Below, piece by piece: positions 24,585 to 36,012 of a DNA stretch of 64,000 nt (the stretch's first letter is position 1; each line of letters starts with the position of its first letter). This DNA comes from Hyaloperonospora brassicae (lineage: Eukaryota > Oomycota > Peronosporomycetes > Peronosporales > Peronosporaceae). A program made the position numbers and the translations under genes. The notes under the pieces were generated by a model. That model did no database searches, was not told the origin of the DNA, and saw only the letters and a list, made by a program, of their open reading frames with translations. The stretch spans positions 62,001 to 126,000 of the forward strand of contig CANTFL010001148.1 of assembly GCA_947650285.1 (NCBI GenBank). Direction: 5' to 3'.

Positions 24585-27500
24585 CCAATTTACCAGATAT
24601 CGGTATTGGCCACGACGCCGACGTCGCTTCGGGTTTTTCTCCACATGGAACTGGCGGTTCCTTTGCTCATCGAGCAGCGTCGGTAATGGTCGGGGGACCA
24701 AAGCAAAAGCATGAGAAGGTGCTTCTCGAGCAGAGTGGTCTCCCAGAGACATTGGCTAAGACCCAGAGTGCGCTCGACGCGATGCAAGCCAGCGTTCAGG
24801 AGTTTGAGTCGGGCCAAGCTCGAGTCCAAGCATTGGAGTTGGCCTTATCCCAAATGAATGGTCAGATTGACCTCCTGGTTCGGATGCAACAGCCAACATC
24901 AAGGCTCTATTGCTTAACGCAAGCGCCTTCGAGGTCACATGGGACGAGTCTTGATACGGCTAAAGTAAGCCAACTTAGAAAACTGGATGCGTGCGCATTT
25001 TGCGCGGAAGGTTGAGCGTATTCGCAACTCCCTTCTTAGAAACGACCGTGAATGGACAGATGAAGCGCGGACGCAACTATGCCTTGAAGACGGAAGATAC
25101 TACATTTGTAGGTAGGTTTTTAGCATTGAGTAGAACTTGGTCTCCGACCTTATAACGTCTAACACAACCTCTGCTTCGAGCATAGCTTGTTCCTTTTGTT
25201 TATCTTGGCTATCAGCCAGTGCATCAGGCACATGTCGTGACACATTCAATCGCGTTGCGAGAAACTCGCTTACCTGTTTGTGAACAGAAGCAGGGCTTAT
25301 ATCAGCAGTTCGATTGGCCATCTCTCCCCCACCAATTCCTGAACCATGGAGTGGTAGCGTTAACGGAACGCAAGGGTGTGTGAGACCGTTTATGTAGAGC
25401 GGGAAAAAGCCTGTAGAGGCGTGAACAGCGTTGTTCAACGCAAACTTAACAACAGAAAGCATCGAACTATAACGGTTTGGTGTATTAGCGCAAACACTGT
25501 GCAAGATGTCTCTGTTGATGCGATTCACTCGCTCGGGTTGACCATCAGTCTGCGGATGATCCGCTGTGGACATGTCCAAACGTGTGCCGAGCACCTTGAA
25601 GATAAACTTTCAAAACCTCCCAGTGAAGCTAGGGTCTCGTTCATCGATAACTGGCACAGGCAAACCGTGTTGTCGAAACACGCGATCGATGAACAGCGTA
25701 GCTGTACCCACACCATCAATGGTATCCAGCCAGCACCGCCGCTAAATGAGCCATCTTGCTCGAACAATCAACAAAGACCACAATATCAGTATTTCCCTTC
25801 AAATCGTTTGGTGAATTGAACAGGAAATCCATGCTGATGGACTCCCAACACCCCTTGGGTAGAGGCAAACTAGCCAGCGGCGCGGCCGCGTGAGGTGAGG
25901 GTTTCACCCGTTGACCGTTTTACACGTACGCTCATATATGCTCACCCATTCGTATAGTTTGGGCCATTAATATGATTGGCTAACTGAGCCATAGATCTTC
26001 TCACAACCGAGATGACCACTCAACGCAGTATCATGTGCCTCATAGAGGATCCGATAATTCAACTCCTCTTCATGAGGGACAACGATGCAAGGGGTATCCG
26101 CCTTATTCGTGCTATATCACAACAAGCCTTGGTCGATGGAATATTGATGTAGCCTCGCACGTGATCGTGCAGACAATTCGATGTCTGAGCCCTCAAACTC
26201 CTCGCTCCTTAGAGCACGTAGCAGCGCTACACAGTGTTCATCTTTGACATATGTGGAGCATATGAGGTCAGTGACCGATGGTGACAGAGTCTTAACATGA
26301 GCAAGCTCATAGTCAGGCCCGCGTGACAACGCATCAGCCAACTTATTCTTCTTGCCCGGCTTGTACGTCACCTCGAAGTTGTACTCGGCAAAGATGGAAA
26401 GCCAACAAACCATTCTCTGAGAAAGGGGAGGCGACGGGGTCGCAGTGCGTAGTGACGCACGATCTGTATTGATTACAAACGGCTTTGAGCCAAGAAGGTA
26501 ATAATTGAATTTGACTAAAGCGTACTTCATTTTAAGTAGCTCTTTGTCATAAACTAAATAGTTCTTTTAAGCTACTTCAGCTGTCGGGACTCAACCGCAA
26601 TAGCGCTTTCGCGTCCATCAGAATCTGTCTGTATCAGAGCGCTGCCTATGGCAAAGTCAGATGCGTCACAGACGACACTGAAAGATCGATCAGGATCAGG
26701 CAAATACAAGATTGGCGCATGACGAAGGATCTTGTTAACAGTCGGCAAGGATTTATGCTCGGTGTTAGCCCAGCACCATTCCATATCCTTTTTAAGGAGA
26801 TTGGATAATGGCCGAGCTATTTCCGCATAGTTCGCACTATACTTGTGTAGATAATTGTCAAGACCAAGCCACTTAAGTAAGTTCTTTTGGTTCTTGGGAA
26901 TCGGCCAATCAACTATGACTTTAACCTTAGCGAAATCCGCTCCAAGACCACGCTTCCCAATGAAGCACCTTAAAAAGGAAATCTCTTCTGCACCAAAGAT
27001 GCACTTAGGGTCGTTCGCATACAACTTGTTTGTGCGCATGCACTCGAGCACCACTCTTAAATGGTCGATGTGATTATCCACATTTGACCGACCGTTCGTA
27101 GCACGACTATGGACAAAGTTGTTATCAAAGTATGTCTGTGCATAACCTCGATTAGGTCACAAAAAGTTGCGTCACAAGACAATTGAACGTAGCTGGGGCA
27201 TTTGACAAGCCTCGTGGCATAACGAGCCACTTCCAGAGCAAACCGCTCGAATTGCTGACCGCTGTCAGCGGAATATCGACCTCACGCATGACCAATTGGT
27301 AATAACCATCGATAAAGTCGAGCGCACTGTACATCGTACATCCCGCCATGTTGCTTTGAAGAACATCTTATATAGGGATTGGTGTTTGAGCCGGGATGGT
27401 GGCAGCATTAAGCTTATTGTAAGCATGAACAGTGTGCCACTTTCCATTGAGTTTTCGGACACAAAATTTTGGCGTAGAATAAAGAGCTTTGCTCTCACGA

Positions 27501-28900
27501 ACTAAGCCCGCCGTGTGCTTTGCACGAACAAAGTCGTCTATGACGTCACACTGCTCCTTTGGAAAAGGCCACTGCCGTGTTACCCAGTATTTAGTTCCAG
27601 GAACCAAGTCAATTTAATGATGTACAAATCTATCAGGAAGTAGGACAGACGGCGGGTCGTGACACACCACGTCTTGAAATTCCTTTGCCAAAGGATAAAA
27701 CGGATCAAGCAGATCCTTAAGGATCGCGGATCCACTACGCGCAATTAGTGTCGCCTTCGTGTCCTTAAAGACGGACTAGTCCAAAAACGAGGAAGAGTTT
27801 AACTCTACATCGGGTCGGATGACCACTTAATCGGATAACTCTCCGGCCAACAACGCTTAGCTAACGTCGCCATCAAACATTTCGTCTAGTTCGAAGAGAG
27901 CGTCCATGGACGGAAGAGTTGAGAGACGTATGTTACCATCAACACGACCAGTTACTCCATTAACAAGTGTATATCGTGTTTATTACTATTATCACTATGT
28001 GACGTTTCTGACGTGGGGCGCTCATCAGCTTCCACCTGACGTCGGTACTGAAGATTTGTAGACTCATTGCGCTTCTCAAAGGCCAGGACAGTAGGGACCC
28101 CGTAGTTGCTAGTTGTCTTAGCACGCTCTATACGAGAGATCATGTCTTGAGCGACATCTGGTGGAGAGTTATGTAATTCGAACACTTCACCCAGCGATTT
28201 TACGCGTACCACTTTACTTGGATTATGTGGGCCTTGCCCTGAATGCTCTGGCTGTTTGCCAACAATGTCATTCCCGACATTCAGTGAGGTGCCTTCGCGG
28301 CCGCCCTTACTCAGGGAAATTTCACGTGCCACATCACTAACATTAGAGGAATTACATTTTTGATGTCTCAGCCCTAGGCCAACCATGCTTGCAGCATTCA
28401 GTGACTCATTATCACAACGCGTATCACTCAACGTATTACAACTCTCTTTAAATACGTTAAAGAGCTCCGCTCAATATTAATGTCGTAGACATTGCAATTA
28501 ATTAACTCGGACATACCAATGTTCAGCACATTGACAGCTTCTGTCAATGGCTTGCGCCAATAGCGCTTTTGTTGTCTAGCAAAAATTGATTCATGACTCT
28601 CCAAAGCTTCGCTAGAAACAATGCGCGTGGCGCCTAAGGTCTTAGACATCCAATCAATCCATGGATCATGGCGTCCAAGCCAAGCCATACCCAGGATGAG
28701 ATCATATCTCGAATCCAAATCGAGGACAAGACAGCGTTCCGTGCTTTCAAAGTCCAAAAACTTCACGCCCAAGTTCAACGGAACCTTAAGTACAGTCACG
28801 CAACTACTATTCGCTCGAGGAACGGTGATGGAATCACCTTCATGCGCTTTGAGCGCCTCAGCGTATTGCTGACTCCCCTAAAGGGAACGACGTCGAGCAT
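24519..28900 (-). pseudogene. pol: pol polyprotein of Gypsy-1, broken
   Basis: Minus-strand fragments appear in canonical order. The retropepsin-like C-terminal part (28,799-28,428) has D-L-I-L-G-M-A-W-L. RT follows (27,607-26,800) with the K-L-N-G-K-W...Y-N-K-L-N-A region and L-D-F-I-D-G-Y-Y-Q, but the catalytic YxDD reads Y-F-D-N. RNase H (about 26,700-26,117) has V-C-D-A-S-D-F-A-I-G and L-A-D-A-L-S-R. Integrase (about 26,000-25,100) has S-M-D-F, E-R-D-P-S-F and D-G-Q-P-E-R, keeping the DDE residues. A GPY/F-type module (about 25,070-24,960) reads L-R-P-R-F-I-C-P-F...T-H-P-V-F. The chromodomain (about 24,665-24,525) has Y-L-V-N-W-L-G-Y-P-E-S-E-N-S-W. Stops and frameshifts occur throughout, and the Y-F-D-N change alone should abolish polymerase activity. 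Confidence 0.9.
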
Positions 28901-29079
28901 AATTGCATGACGCCACAGAATAGATTAGGATCGACCAGTGCTTCTCAAAGCCTTTAACTATCGCCTCGGTGACTAACCAGCCAGTCTTGTATCCACGCTT
29001 TGTGCTGTCTGGCACAGAGCCCTGGGGCTAAGCCCTCTTTTGCTCTACCTCGTAGAGAAGCAACATAAATCAGTTCTAC

Positions 29080-30130
29080 CCCAGTAGGGCACCCCGCACC
29101 TACTGGGTGTCGACGTTTCCCCGTGCCATTCCAGGTAATTGGTTGATGCTGGGGTTGCGATCTATTGAGTTCAGTCGCTGCTTACTCAAAGGACAAGTGA
29201 GACGTAGATGTTTGGTGCTTTCGCACGTATAACAACGTTTCACTTCTTGTCGTTTCTCTGCAACATGAAGCTTAGCTTCACCTTCATCTTCAGCATTGCC
29301 AAGATCCATCGGTTCAGGCTGAAAGTAAGCTGAGCTATTTGCTGAGATTGCCGTCGCATGTATTGGGTTGTACCCATTCCAACGAAATCTTGCTGACTTA
29401 AAGTTCTGCTCAGCATTCTAAACGATGCTCACAGCCTCTTCAAAATCGAGAGATGGGCTCGAAAGACCTCGGTCCTGGCAACGCCAGTGAGAAGACCTTC
29501 CATAAAGACTGTCACGTAGACGGTCTCAGGGAGAGGGTCGGACTGCATAGCAGCCATCAGAGTTCTCAACTCTTGGGCATAGTCCGTTAGCTCGTTATTA
29601 CCATGACGGGTGGACAAAAAGCGGCAGCGCACGCGATAGGCCTGGTTAGGCGGCAAGAAAACTCGCAATAGGTCTAACTTAAGCAAATTCCATAGCAACG
29701 CCAATTCGACCGACTTGCCGCACGTTAGAGTCCGCTCTCAAGCTCTTCCATCGAGCTTTGAGATGGCCAGCTAAAATAGCTGATGCTCGATTGAGATTAA
29801 GCAAGATCTCATGGCCATCTCAATCTCACGGATCCAGAGAGTGAGTTTTTCACCCTCCTTTCCGGTAAAATGCTTGACGTTCACCCTAAGGGGACGAAGC
29901 CTGGCTTCTTCGTTCGGCATGGCCACAAAGTGTTTAGGCATATCCGACGCTACTTGGTTCTGACCCTGCCCTAAAAGGGCTGTTTTATACTGCATGAAGT
30001 TCTCGACACGCGCGTTGAGCACGTCGGGACCTTGCGCAGCGAGAAACTTAACATATTCTGGGCCCACGGCCGTGGTCAGCTTATACAGCGCAACCTTTTG
30101 GACCTCGTTGAGGGTTGTGAATTGCTTCAT
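29080..30130 (-). pseudogene. gag: gag polyprotein of Gypsy-1, broken
   Basis: An ATG at 30,130 opens a frame 58 bp inside the 5' LTR. It covers an N-terminal region with a V-K-H-F-T-G-K-E-G stretch followed by L-x-x-W-I-R-E-I-E, typical of retrotransposon gag. A second fragment (29,704-29,429) has Y-A-Q-E-L-R-T-L and F-M-E-G-L. A third (29,309-29,100) has a knuckle-like C-Y-T-C-x4-H-x4-C. This would form the virus-like particle and bind RNA. The three fragments are in different frames, so the gene is not functional as it stands. Confidence 0.85.
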
Positions 30131-30169
30131 CCTCACAGAGGGTCAGCCGTCCCGACTCAGGCGTAGATT

Positions 30170-30186
30170 GACTACAAGTGCTACCA
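30170..30186 (-). promoter_or_regulatory. Primer-binding site of Gypsy-1
   Basis: The minus strand reads TGGTAGCACTTGTAGTC two bases after the 5' LTR. TGG is the complement of a tRNA CCA end. Gypsy-2 has the closely similar TGGAAGCACTTAGTAGTC at the same 2-bp offset, so both probably use the same tRNA primer. Confidence 0.7.
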
Positions 30187-30188
30187 AA

Positions 30189-30667
30189 TATAGCAGAGCT
30201 ACACAGCTCCTTAAGTCAGAGGAAGACTTAACGCTCTTACGAGCAACTTCGGTTCGAGAACCCGACTCCTGAGAGACTCACAAGCTCAAGAGCTTACGGT
30301 CCCTGTTTCAAAGGGGACCAAACAATTTAATAGAATCACAGCACAAAGTGCTCAACGACAAGCTACCTTCACAGGCGTTGCTTAGTCCTTACGATCAAGA
30401 CGCCCCGTAGGGCACGTGTCTCTTACTGATTAAAAGGGGAACTGAACTTTATTTCTTCTTTTGACCTATAAGAACACCGTTGAACAACGTAATTAACCTT
30501 TTCTCAATAAAACCTCTTGAAAAAGATCTCGTAATAAATGGTTGACAGACATCAGTCTTTAACATTTGATACACTTACTGTATTCGAATATCACTTTACA
30601 GGGGACCCCATCTATTGTGTGCACCACACCTATTGTCGACTATCAGCCGACGTGTAACCCCATTACA
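30189..30667 (-). repeat. 5' LTR of Gypsy-1
   Basis: 479 bp, partner of 23,046-23,524. On the minus strand it starts TGTAATGGGGTTACACG at position 30,667 and leads into the primer-binding site after 2 bp. Transcription of the element would start within it. Confidence 0.9.
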
Positions 30668-30672
30668 CCGAT
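30668..30672. repeat. Target-site duplication of Gypsy-1 (right)
   Basis: CCGAT, the partner of CCAAT at 23,041-23,045. Confidence 0.6.
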
Positions 30673-31100
30673 GGCAAAAAAAACCACGTCACAGATTTTC
30701 GGTAGCACTGAGTGCTACATCAATCTTGTCTCGAAATGGCTGATGCTGTATTCAACAAATCAATCAAGATAACCATATGCAAGATTGTAAAAAGTCACGC
30801 AAACCTTGCTCCACATTGGCAACCCAGTTTTTCGAAAGATGTTAACGAAAATTGCTGAAGGTGGTAGCATAGCTACAAGTGGTTAATTTTGATATGGTTT
30901 GTGGCTGTGGTAGACCGCAGACAAGTACCAAGGTCTCCTCACAAAAGTCGACACAGAGAAATCCCTCGTCATTTAGAAAGGGAAAAATTGAAACTGCGGG
31001 TTCTTTAAAAGCTGCAGGACGGAAGAGAAAATGCGGTGAGTGCAACGAGGAAGGAACCAACATTCGGATTTGTCCCGTCCGACGTCAAAATCTATTATAA
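30673..31100 (+). pseudogene. MULE transposase C-terminal part, displaced by Gypsy-1
   Basis: A plus-strand frame (30,879-31,100) has a basic G-R-P-Q-T-S-T-K stretch, then K-R-K-C-G-E-C-N-E-E-G-T-N-I-R-I-C-P. This is a C-x2-C-x4-H-x4-C zinc knuckle in which the His is replaced by Thr. Such a knuckle after a G-R-P-(K) stretch is the usual C-terminus of MULE transposases with a SWIM domain. It continues the plus-strand MULE interrupted at 23,045. There is a frame disruption between 30,673 and 30,879. Confidence 0.65.
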
Positions 31101-31109
31101 TTTTCTTGG

Positions 31110-32680
31110 TTTCCATCATTGTCTTCCCCAGTACATTTGCATACTTGTGCACACTTTTTACCAATCATCGGGCACAGGCACTATTAGTACGGAAAGTATA
31201 TGCAAGACGTCTAGTACGTGTCAAGAATTAAATGAATTGTGTTCATTCGCAAATGTCGTTGTTTGATATAGATTTTGTAGCATCCAACTTTGTCTGTAGT
31301 GCGAGCAGAATGCAAGCAAGAGTTTTGTTAAGTACCTAGCATCCTAATAGACATCGAAAATATAAGATCAAGTGTTGATGACTTTCCCTAATCATATGGA
31401 ATGATTAAGGACCTCTGAATTTCGGCTACAAATATTTGCAATGCAGATAGTATTAACACAATGTTCATGGTTTTATTATCCTTAATAGAGATGTAATGTG
31501 AAGTGACTCGAATTTGTATCACCGACGTTAAGGCTGTTTGCTCGAATCTAAACATGTATGTCGCGCTTCGTCTGTATCGACGACACACCATCTCCAGCAC
31601 GCATTTTGCAGTGCCCATAGCAATCGACTAATAACCCCTACAAGCTGCTTCTTCTTATTCAATTGCTTGAAATGTCTTTCAAACACTTTGATCCCACGAC
31701 ATTCGACCAGCGATAAGAGCCTAGGCGATCATCGAAGAAAGAATACAAGTTAGAATCGACATCATCTTGCCGTATTTTTAAAAGCGCTGTAAAGCTGCTT
31801 CATTACAATGACGCAGTACAGCGCGGACGAGTAGAGCATACTTTGTCTTGGGTGTTGTTGCCCTTGCCGTAAAGTACTTTTTGTGCAGCAGCATTTATTG
31901 ACTAATTAATTACAACAGCGACTCAATGTTGATCGTACTCTGGCTTGTGGGTGTGTACAAAAAAACCACGCCACAAACATCTTTCAGTGACTGCACACTC
32001 GTAGCTACTACCATTCATCCTTTTTCGCCAGTGGAGTCCGTCCGCCAACTCCAGCGTCGTCAACTGTTCGTCGCGTTGTTTATTCCAGACATAGTATACG
32101 GCATTTAACAGTTTAAACTGCGTCATCTTATAAATCTAATTCCTGTCAAACATTTGCCACTTGTCTTGTCATGAGCCTGTTGAGATTATTAATGTTTACT
32201 TTGTCAGTTTTGTCCACAATATTGTACATCGGTGTACTGCTAAAAACCGTACTGTCGCGTCGGTCTTCTATTCCTTAAAACGTTTAGTCCCTAATATCTG
32301 TATCTCAACTGACATTAAACGTCCAAGGTTAATACAAATACGTACATGATGCGTATACGTATTTGTTTCGGCAGGGATGAAGTTCTCATCGTTTGAGACG
32401 CTGGTGACCTTAGTTGTCTTGTCCATCTCTTGTGCATATCCCCCATCGTAATGCTAAATACACATCGCAGACAACGTTGTAGTCCCACTAAAGAAATTTG
32501 AATATATGTTGTTGAAAAGACCATAATCACCCTTATTTATAAAACGACAACTTTGATTCCAATTTACTGCGGAACATGTGCTGTGGTACATATAACAGAA
32601 GGGTGTGGTATGTATAACGGCTTTCAATATTCAATGTACAATAATGCGTAACAAGTACATCAGAAAAGAATAAATGAAGG
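31110..32680. other. Gene-free AT-rich spacer
   Basis: Only short frames (76 codons or fewer) without motifs. No terminal repeats were recognised. Confidence 0.5.
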
Positions 32681-32689
32681 AAGAAGATA

Positions 32690-32945
32690 TAAGTACACAT
32701 CCACCCTCGGATACGTACACCCCCGATGTAACAGAGGCCTGTCTTTAAGTACCGTAACCTTTCTAACTTAATACTGCACACTTATACATATAAAATGCCA
32801 TATAAAAATTATTTGCTTTGCACATACCCGTCCGTGAAAAACAGGCCTCTTTTGTGTCAGCACATAGCCTTACGTATGAAATCCGTTCTCATTATCCGGT
32901 ACAGCCCCCTACAAGTATACCTCATACTACATTTTTCACTATATA
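32690..32945 (+). repeat. Left arm of a ~250-bp inverted repeat
   Basis: It matches the reverse complement of 34,262-34,515 over about 250 bp with scattered mismatches. Both arms contain AACAGAGGCCTGTCTTTAAG, then ATGCCATATAAAAATTATTT, then CTCATTATCCGGTACAG. Both arms therefore translate into the same short open frame, which is not evidence of a gene. Confidence 0.85.
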
Positions 32946-33754
32946 TAACAGCGTCCATAACAACGTCGACAACGCCTAAGATACGAGCAGCAGTACGGCC
33001 GTGTGAGCTCCCGCGTCTAGAAGCAAAGAGGCGCATCATGTGATCTGAGCGTTGTTCTGCTCATTGTCGTACCAGCCATTTGCCTCATTGTGGTGCTGTA
33101 CGAGTTCCTCTATATGCTAGAGTAAAGTACCTGCACGACCGCAGGTCGTCTCGTTGCTTAGAATAGCGGCGTTTGCGCAAGGACGACAATGCAGCAGCCG
33201 TCACTTCTCTGTCGCAGCCACTTGAAGCTACTTGGTCGATTGTCAATGGGTGTCACACGATCGTTCGAGTGGCGAATCACCGCGACTTGACCAGGTGAGC
33301 AGGTGCCACATATACACAATGGGGTACTCGTGCCTGTTTGAATTCGACCTCTGGATGACTATTGGCTGACTTTTTGTAGATGTAAAATGTGTCTTTGACC
33401 TGTTCAGGTGCTCGGAGTCAATGCGTTCGATCTTTGACAATGCACCAGCGCCGTAATATCGCAAATGTGGCATTCATGATCAGATTAATTCTGCGAGGAT
33501 CGAGCTCTCGTGCGCCGAAGTGTTTTGTGAGGTCTTTGGGAATGACGACTGTCACCGCACACAACTTGTGTCGTCTCAGATTTACGCTAATAATGCGGCG
33601 GTTGGTCATAGACGATGCATCTGGTAGCCTTTCTTTGAGGGCGGCTGTTGACTCACTTGCTGCTACTGATAGGTTTGTGTAATGGGCCACATTACATAAT
33701 AAATCGATGATTACAATTGTAGGCAGGTGCTGTGTCCGAATAGAGGGCACAGCT

Positions 33755-34010
33755 TATTTATTCATTATTGGTTTATAATTGGGGATCTAAAAGACCCAAT
33801 ATGAGCCAATGATAATTAAGCCTAAAATGAGTGGTTCCCGAAAGTCGGGAACAAGATCGTATTTAGTATGATCCAAAAATCTTCGCAGTTAGTACGGATC
33901 AAAACAAAAATAAAATCGGAGTTAAAACTACTTAATACCTAGTAGTTAGATTATACGCTTCCTCAAAGCGCCTGTGCAAGCTAGCGACGGGACGTTCTAG
34001 CCCCGTCACA
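33755..34010 (-). repeat. Possible solo LTR fragment
   Basis: The minus strand starting at 34,010 reads TGTGACGGGGCTAGAACG. This is the same TGTRACGGGG opening as the LTRs of Gypsy-1 (30,667) and Gypsy-2 (37,817, 58,173), although the following sequence differs. No second end or target duplication was found, so the right-hand limit is a guess. Confidence 0.4.
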
Positions 34011-34261
34011 GTTTATGTTTGATCGGGGGCGGTCTAGAGGTCCACTGCTGAGGGGTGCAAGATTACGAGACCATAATGGACTAGCAATTCCGCCTGACAA
34101 TTGACTCGCACATGAGTTTTGCGCGCGATTAATACGAGAAGATTATTACACAGTGGTAGTCGATCAAGAAGTTGAACTCCATCATATCGATATACCCAAA
34201 GTCCACTAAACACTTAATGGATCACGGTGTGGATGGCCTGCAGTATATTTTATCTATCAAA

Positions 34262-34515
34262 TAGGGAAAATGGTAGCATTAGGCATACTTCTAGGGTACT
34301 GTACCGGATAATGAGAACGGATTTCATACGCAAGGCTCTGTGCTGACACAAAAGAGGCCTGTTTTTCACGGACGGGTATGTGCAAAGCAAATAATTTTTA
34401 TATGGCATTTCGTATGTATAAGTGTGCAGTATTAAGTTAGAAAGGTTACGGTACTTAAAGACAGGCCTCTGTTTCAGGGGGGTGTACGTATCAGAAGGTG
34501 GTTGTGTACCTATAT
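34262..34515 (-). repeat. Right arm of the ~250-bp inverted repeat
   Basis: The inverted partner of 32,690-32,945. The ~1.3 kb between the arms has no recognisable transposase. The unit could be a non-autonomous DNA transposon with long terminal inverted repeats. Confidence 0.85.
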
Positions 34516-34718
34516 ATCTCATTAATGTAATTAAAAAGGAAGTGTTTAAAAAGATTCTCTTGATTTAGATCTCGTTTTGATTCATGAAGATAAATCTAGG
34601 TGTACTTTTATACCTTTTTATAGCAATTCTCATAACCAGTCCCATAGATGTACAAAGGTCCCAACTCCGGTATTTTACTTAACCTTTACATGACAAATTC
34701 TCTAAGCAGTGTTGACCA

Positions 34719-35640
34719 TGTGGTGGAGTGGTGATCGCTCTTTTGAGGAGTCGATCCCAACTCTCCACTGGCGCCCGGACGATAGACTAACGGAGGAAGT
34801 ACTCCGATTCCGTGTTCTTGATAGCCTTCCTCACCTTGTGTACCCGTCGGTAGCGCGGGTTGCACTCTTCCAGGTGGACTCGTGTCAATGGAAAACTTGA
34901 CCGTGTTTGCGATGGGGTCGAGGTTCGATCACGGTGTGGAAATCTTCACACCACGATCGGGGTTGGTGTGATCACGTGGAATTCGTCACGCGATCACTTG
35001 TATGCTTGTGGGGTGCTCGATATGATTCACCCTGATCTGTAACCGATCGCCTTTTCCAAATGTAGACCTTGCTTCGCGAGCCTTCTGACCACTTGAGCCG
35101 ACTCGCGATCTTGGGTCCTCAACCAAAATGGGTTATCTGCGTCCAGTCGCAGTTGGAGTGTTGTTTAAGAGATCTTGATCCCTGGCCAAACATTCCAGGG
35201 ATATCACTCGATTAAAGTATGTAAACCTTTCCTTGACGTCGGGTGGCCAATGCTCCACCCGGAGAAGAAGTCGACACGTGTACTTTGAAGCAAAGTAAAC
35301 TCTGTTTAATGTTGACCAATCAAACCCAACAACCCTATCCCTATCCCCATGTCTTGGAAATCGTTTGCCACATGTCGCTCTCTTTAGACAGTAGCGATCT
35401 TGTACTTGCGTGGCCCACACCTGATATACTTGTCGGATCGCGATCACATACCTGATCACTTATCACGATCGCGATCACATACCTGGTCACTGATCATGAT
35501 CTCGATCGCCTCCTTGATAGCGATTGCCTTGCTGATCGCGGTTCCTTCTTGATCCACTAATCGCCAACGTTACCTTCCGCCTCATACCTTGACCCAAGAT
35601 CTCAGGTCACAACCTGCCCGATCTAATATTCATTTTAGTC
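34719..35640 (-). repeat. Degenerate solo LTR of the Gypsy-3 family
   Basis: It aligns with the Gypsy-3 LTR from its TGT(G/A)G end through the blocks CTCCACTGGCGCCCGG, GACTAACGGAGG, ACTCCGATTCCGTG, CACCTTGTGTACCCGTCGG, GTGGACTCGTG, GAGCCGACTCGCGATC and TCGACACGTGT. The distal third has diverged into a string of GATC-containing words (35,400-35,560). There is no adjacent pol, so it is a solo LTR. It is closer to the Gypsy-3 LTR than the copy at 3,950 is. Confidence 0.8.
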
Positions 35641-35767
35641 CGACTGTTCAATGGACTCGATCGGATAAGATGTGGGACCGGGAAGCCAATCGTTAACTGG
35701 CTCGGACATAACAGGAATGCGATCAGTTCCTCTACAGAAAATTTCCATAGTCGCTTTACCACAATCA

Positions 35768-35915
35768 CATCATACTAACTGCGACATTAAGTAAGAAACT
35801 GCTTGATTGCTAGGGAGAGACGAGGCGGTAGCCAGTTAAACAGACAATGGCAGCAAGTGAGGGAGCAATGAGTAAAAATATATGTTTTAAGCCCTTTTTT
35901 GCCTAATGTTAACAT
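35768..35915 (+). repeat. Left terminal inverted repeat of the Pack-type element
   Basis: About 148 bp, matching the reverse complement of 37,590-37,745 at roughly 80 percent by eye. Confidence 0.8.
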
Positions 35916-36012
35916 GCTACATAGCTACCAGCTTAACCCGTGCCTCTATTTATTCGTCTTCTTTTGCAGCTATATAAAAAGTGAAGTATTGCATCCGACT
36001 TAGCTAACACTT

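Larger units (their letters stand above)
23046..30667 (-). mobile_element. Ty3/gypsy chromodomain retrotransposon (Gypsy-1)
   Basis: A complete but defective element of 7.6 kb on the minus strand, with two 479-bp LTRs, a primer-binding site, gag, pol (protease, RT, RNase H, integrase, chromodomain), an antisense frame and a polypurine tract. The flanks are CCAAT (23,041-23,045) and CCGAT (30,668-30,672), a 5-bp target duplication with one mismatch. Gene order (integrase after RNase H) and the chromodomain place it in the chromovirus side of Ty3/gypsy. Stops and frameshifts break every gene. Confidence 0.92.

Noticed and set aside
24542..25015. 157-codon plus-strand frame in Gypsy-1 that looks like a coiled coil
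   Set aside because: It lies exactly opposite the GPY/F module and chromodomain of Gypsy-1, which are clearly real on the minus strand, so it is probably a shadow. The rest of the antisense frame (23,631-24,519) is not affected.
32795..34522. Two short frames with almost the same peptide at 32,795 (+) and 34,522 (-)
   Set aside because: They are the two arms of the inverted repeat. The peptide similarity is a consequence of that, not of a gene family.
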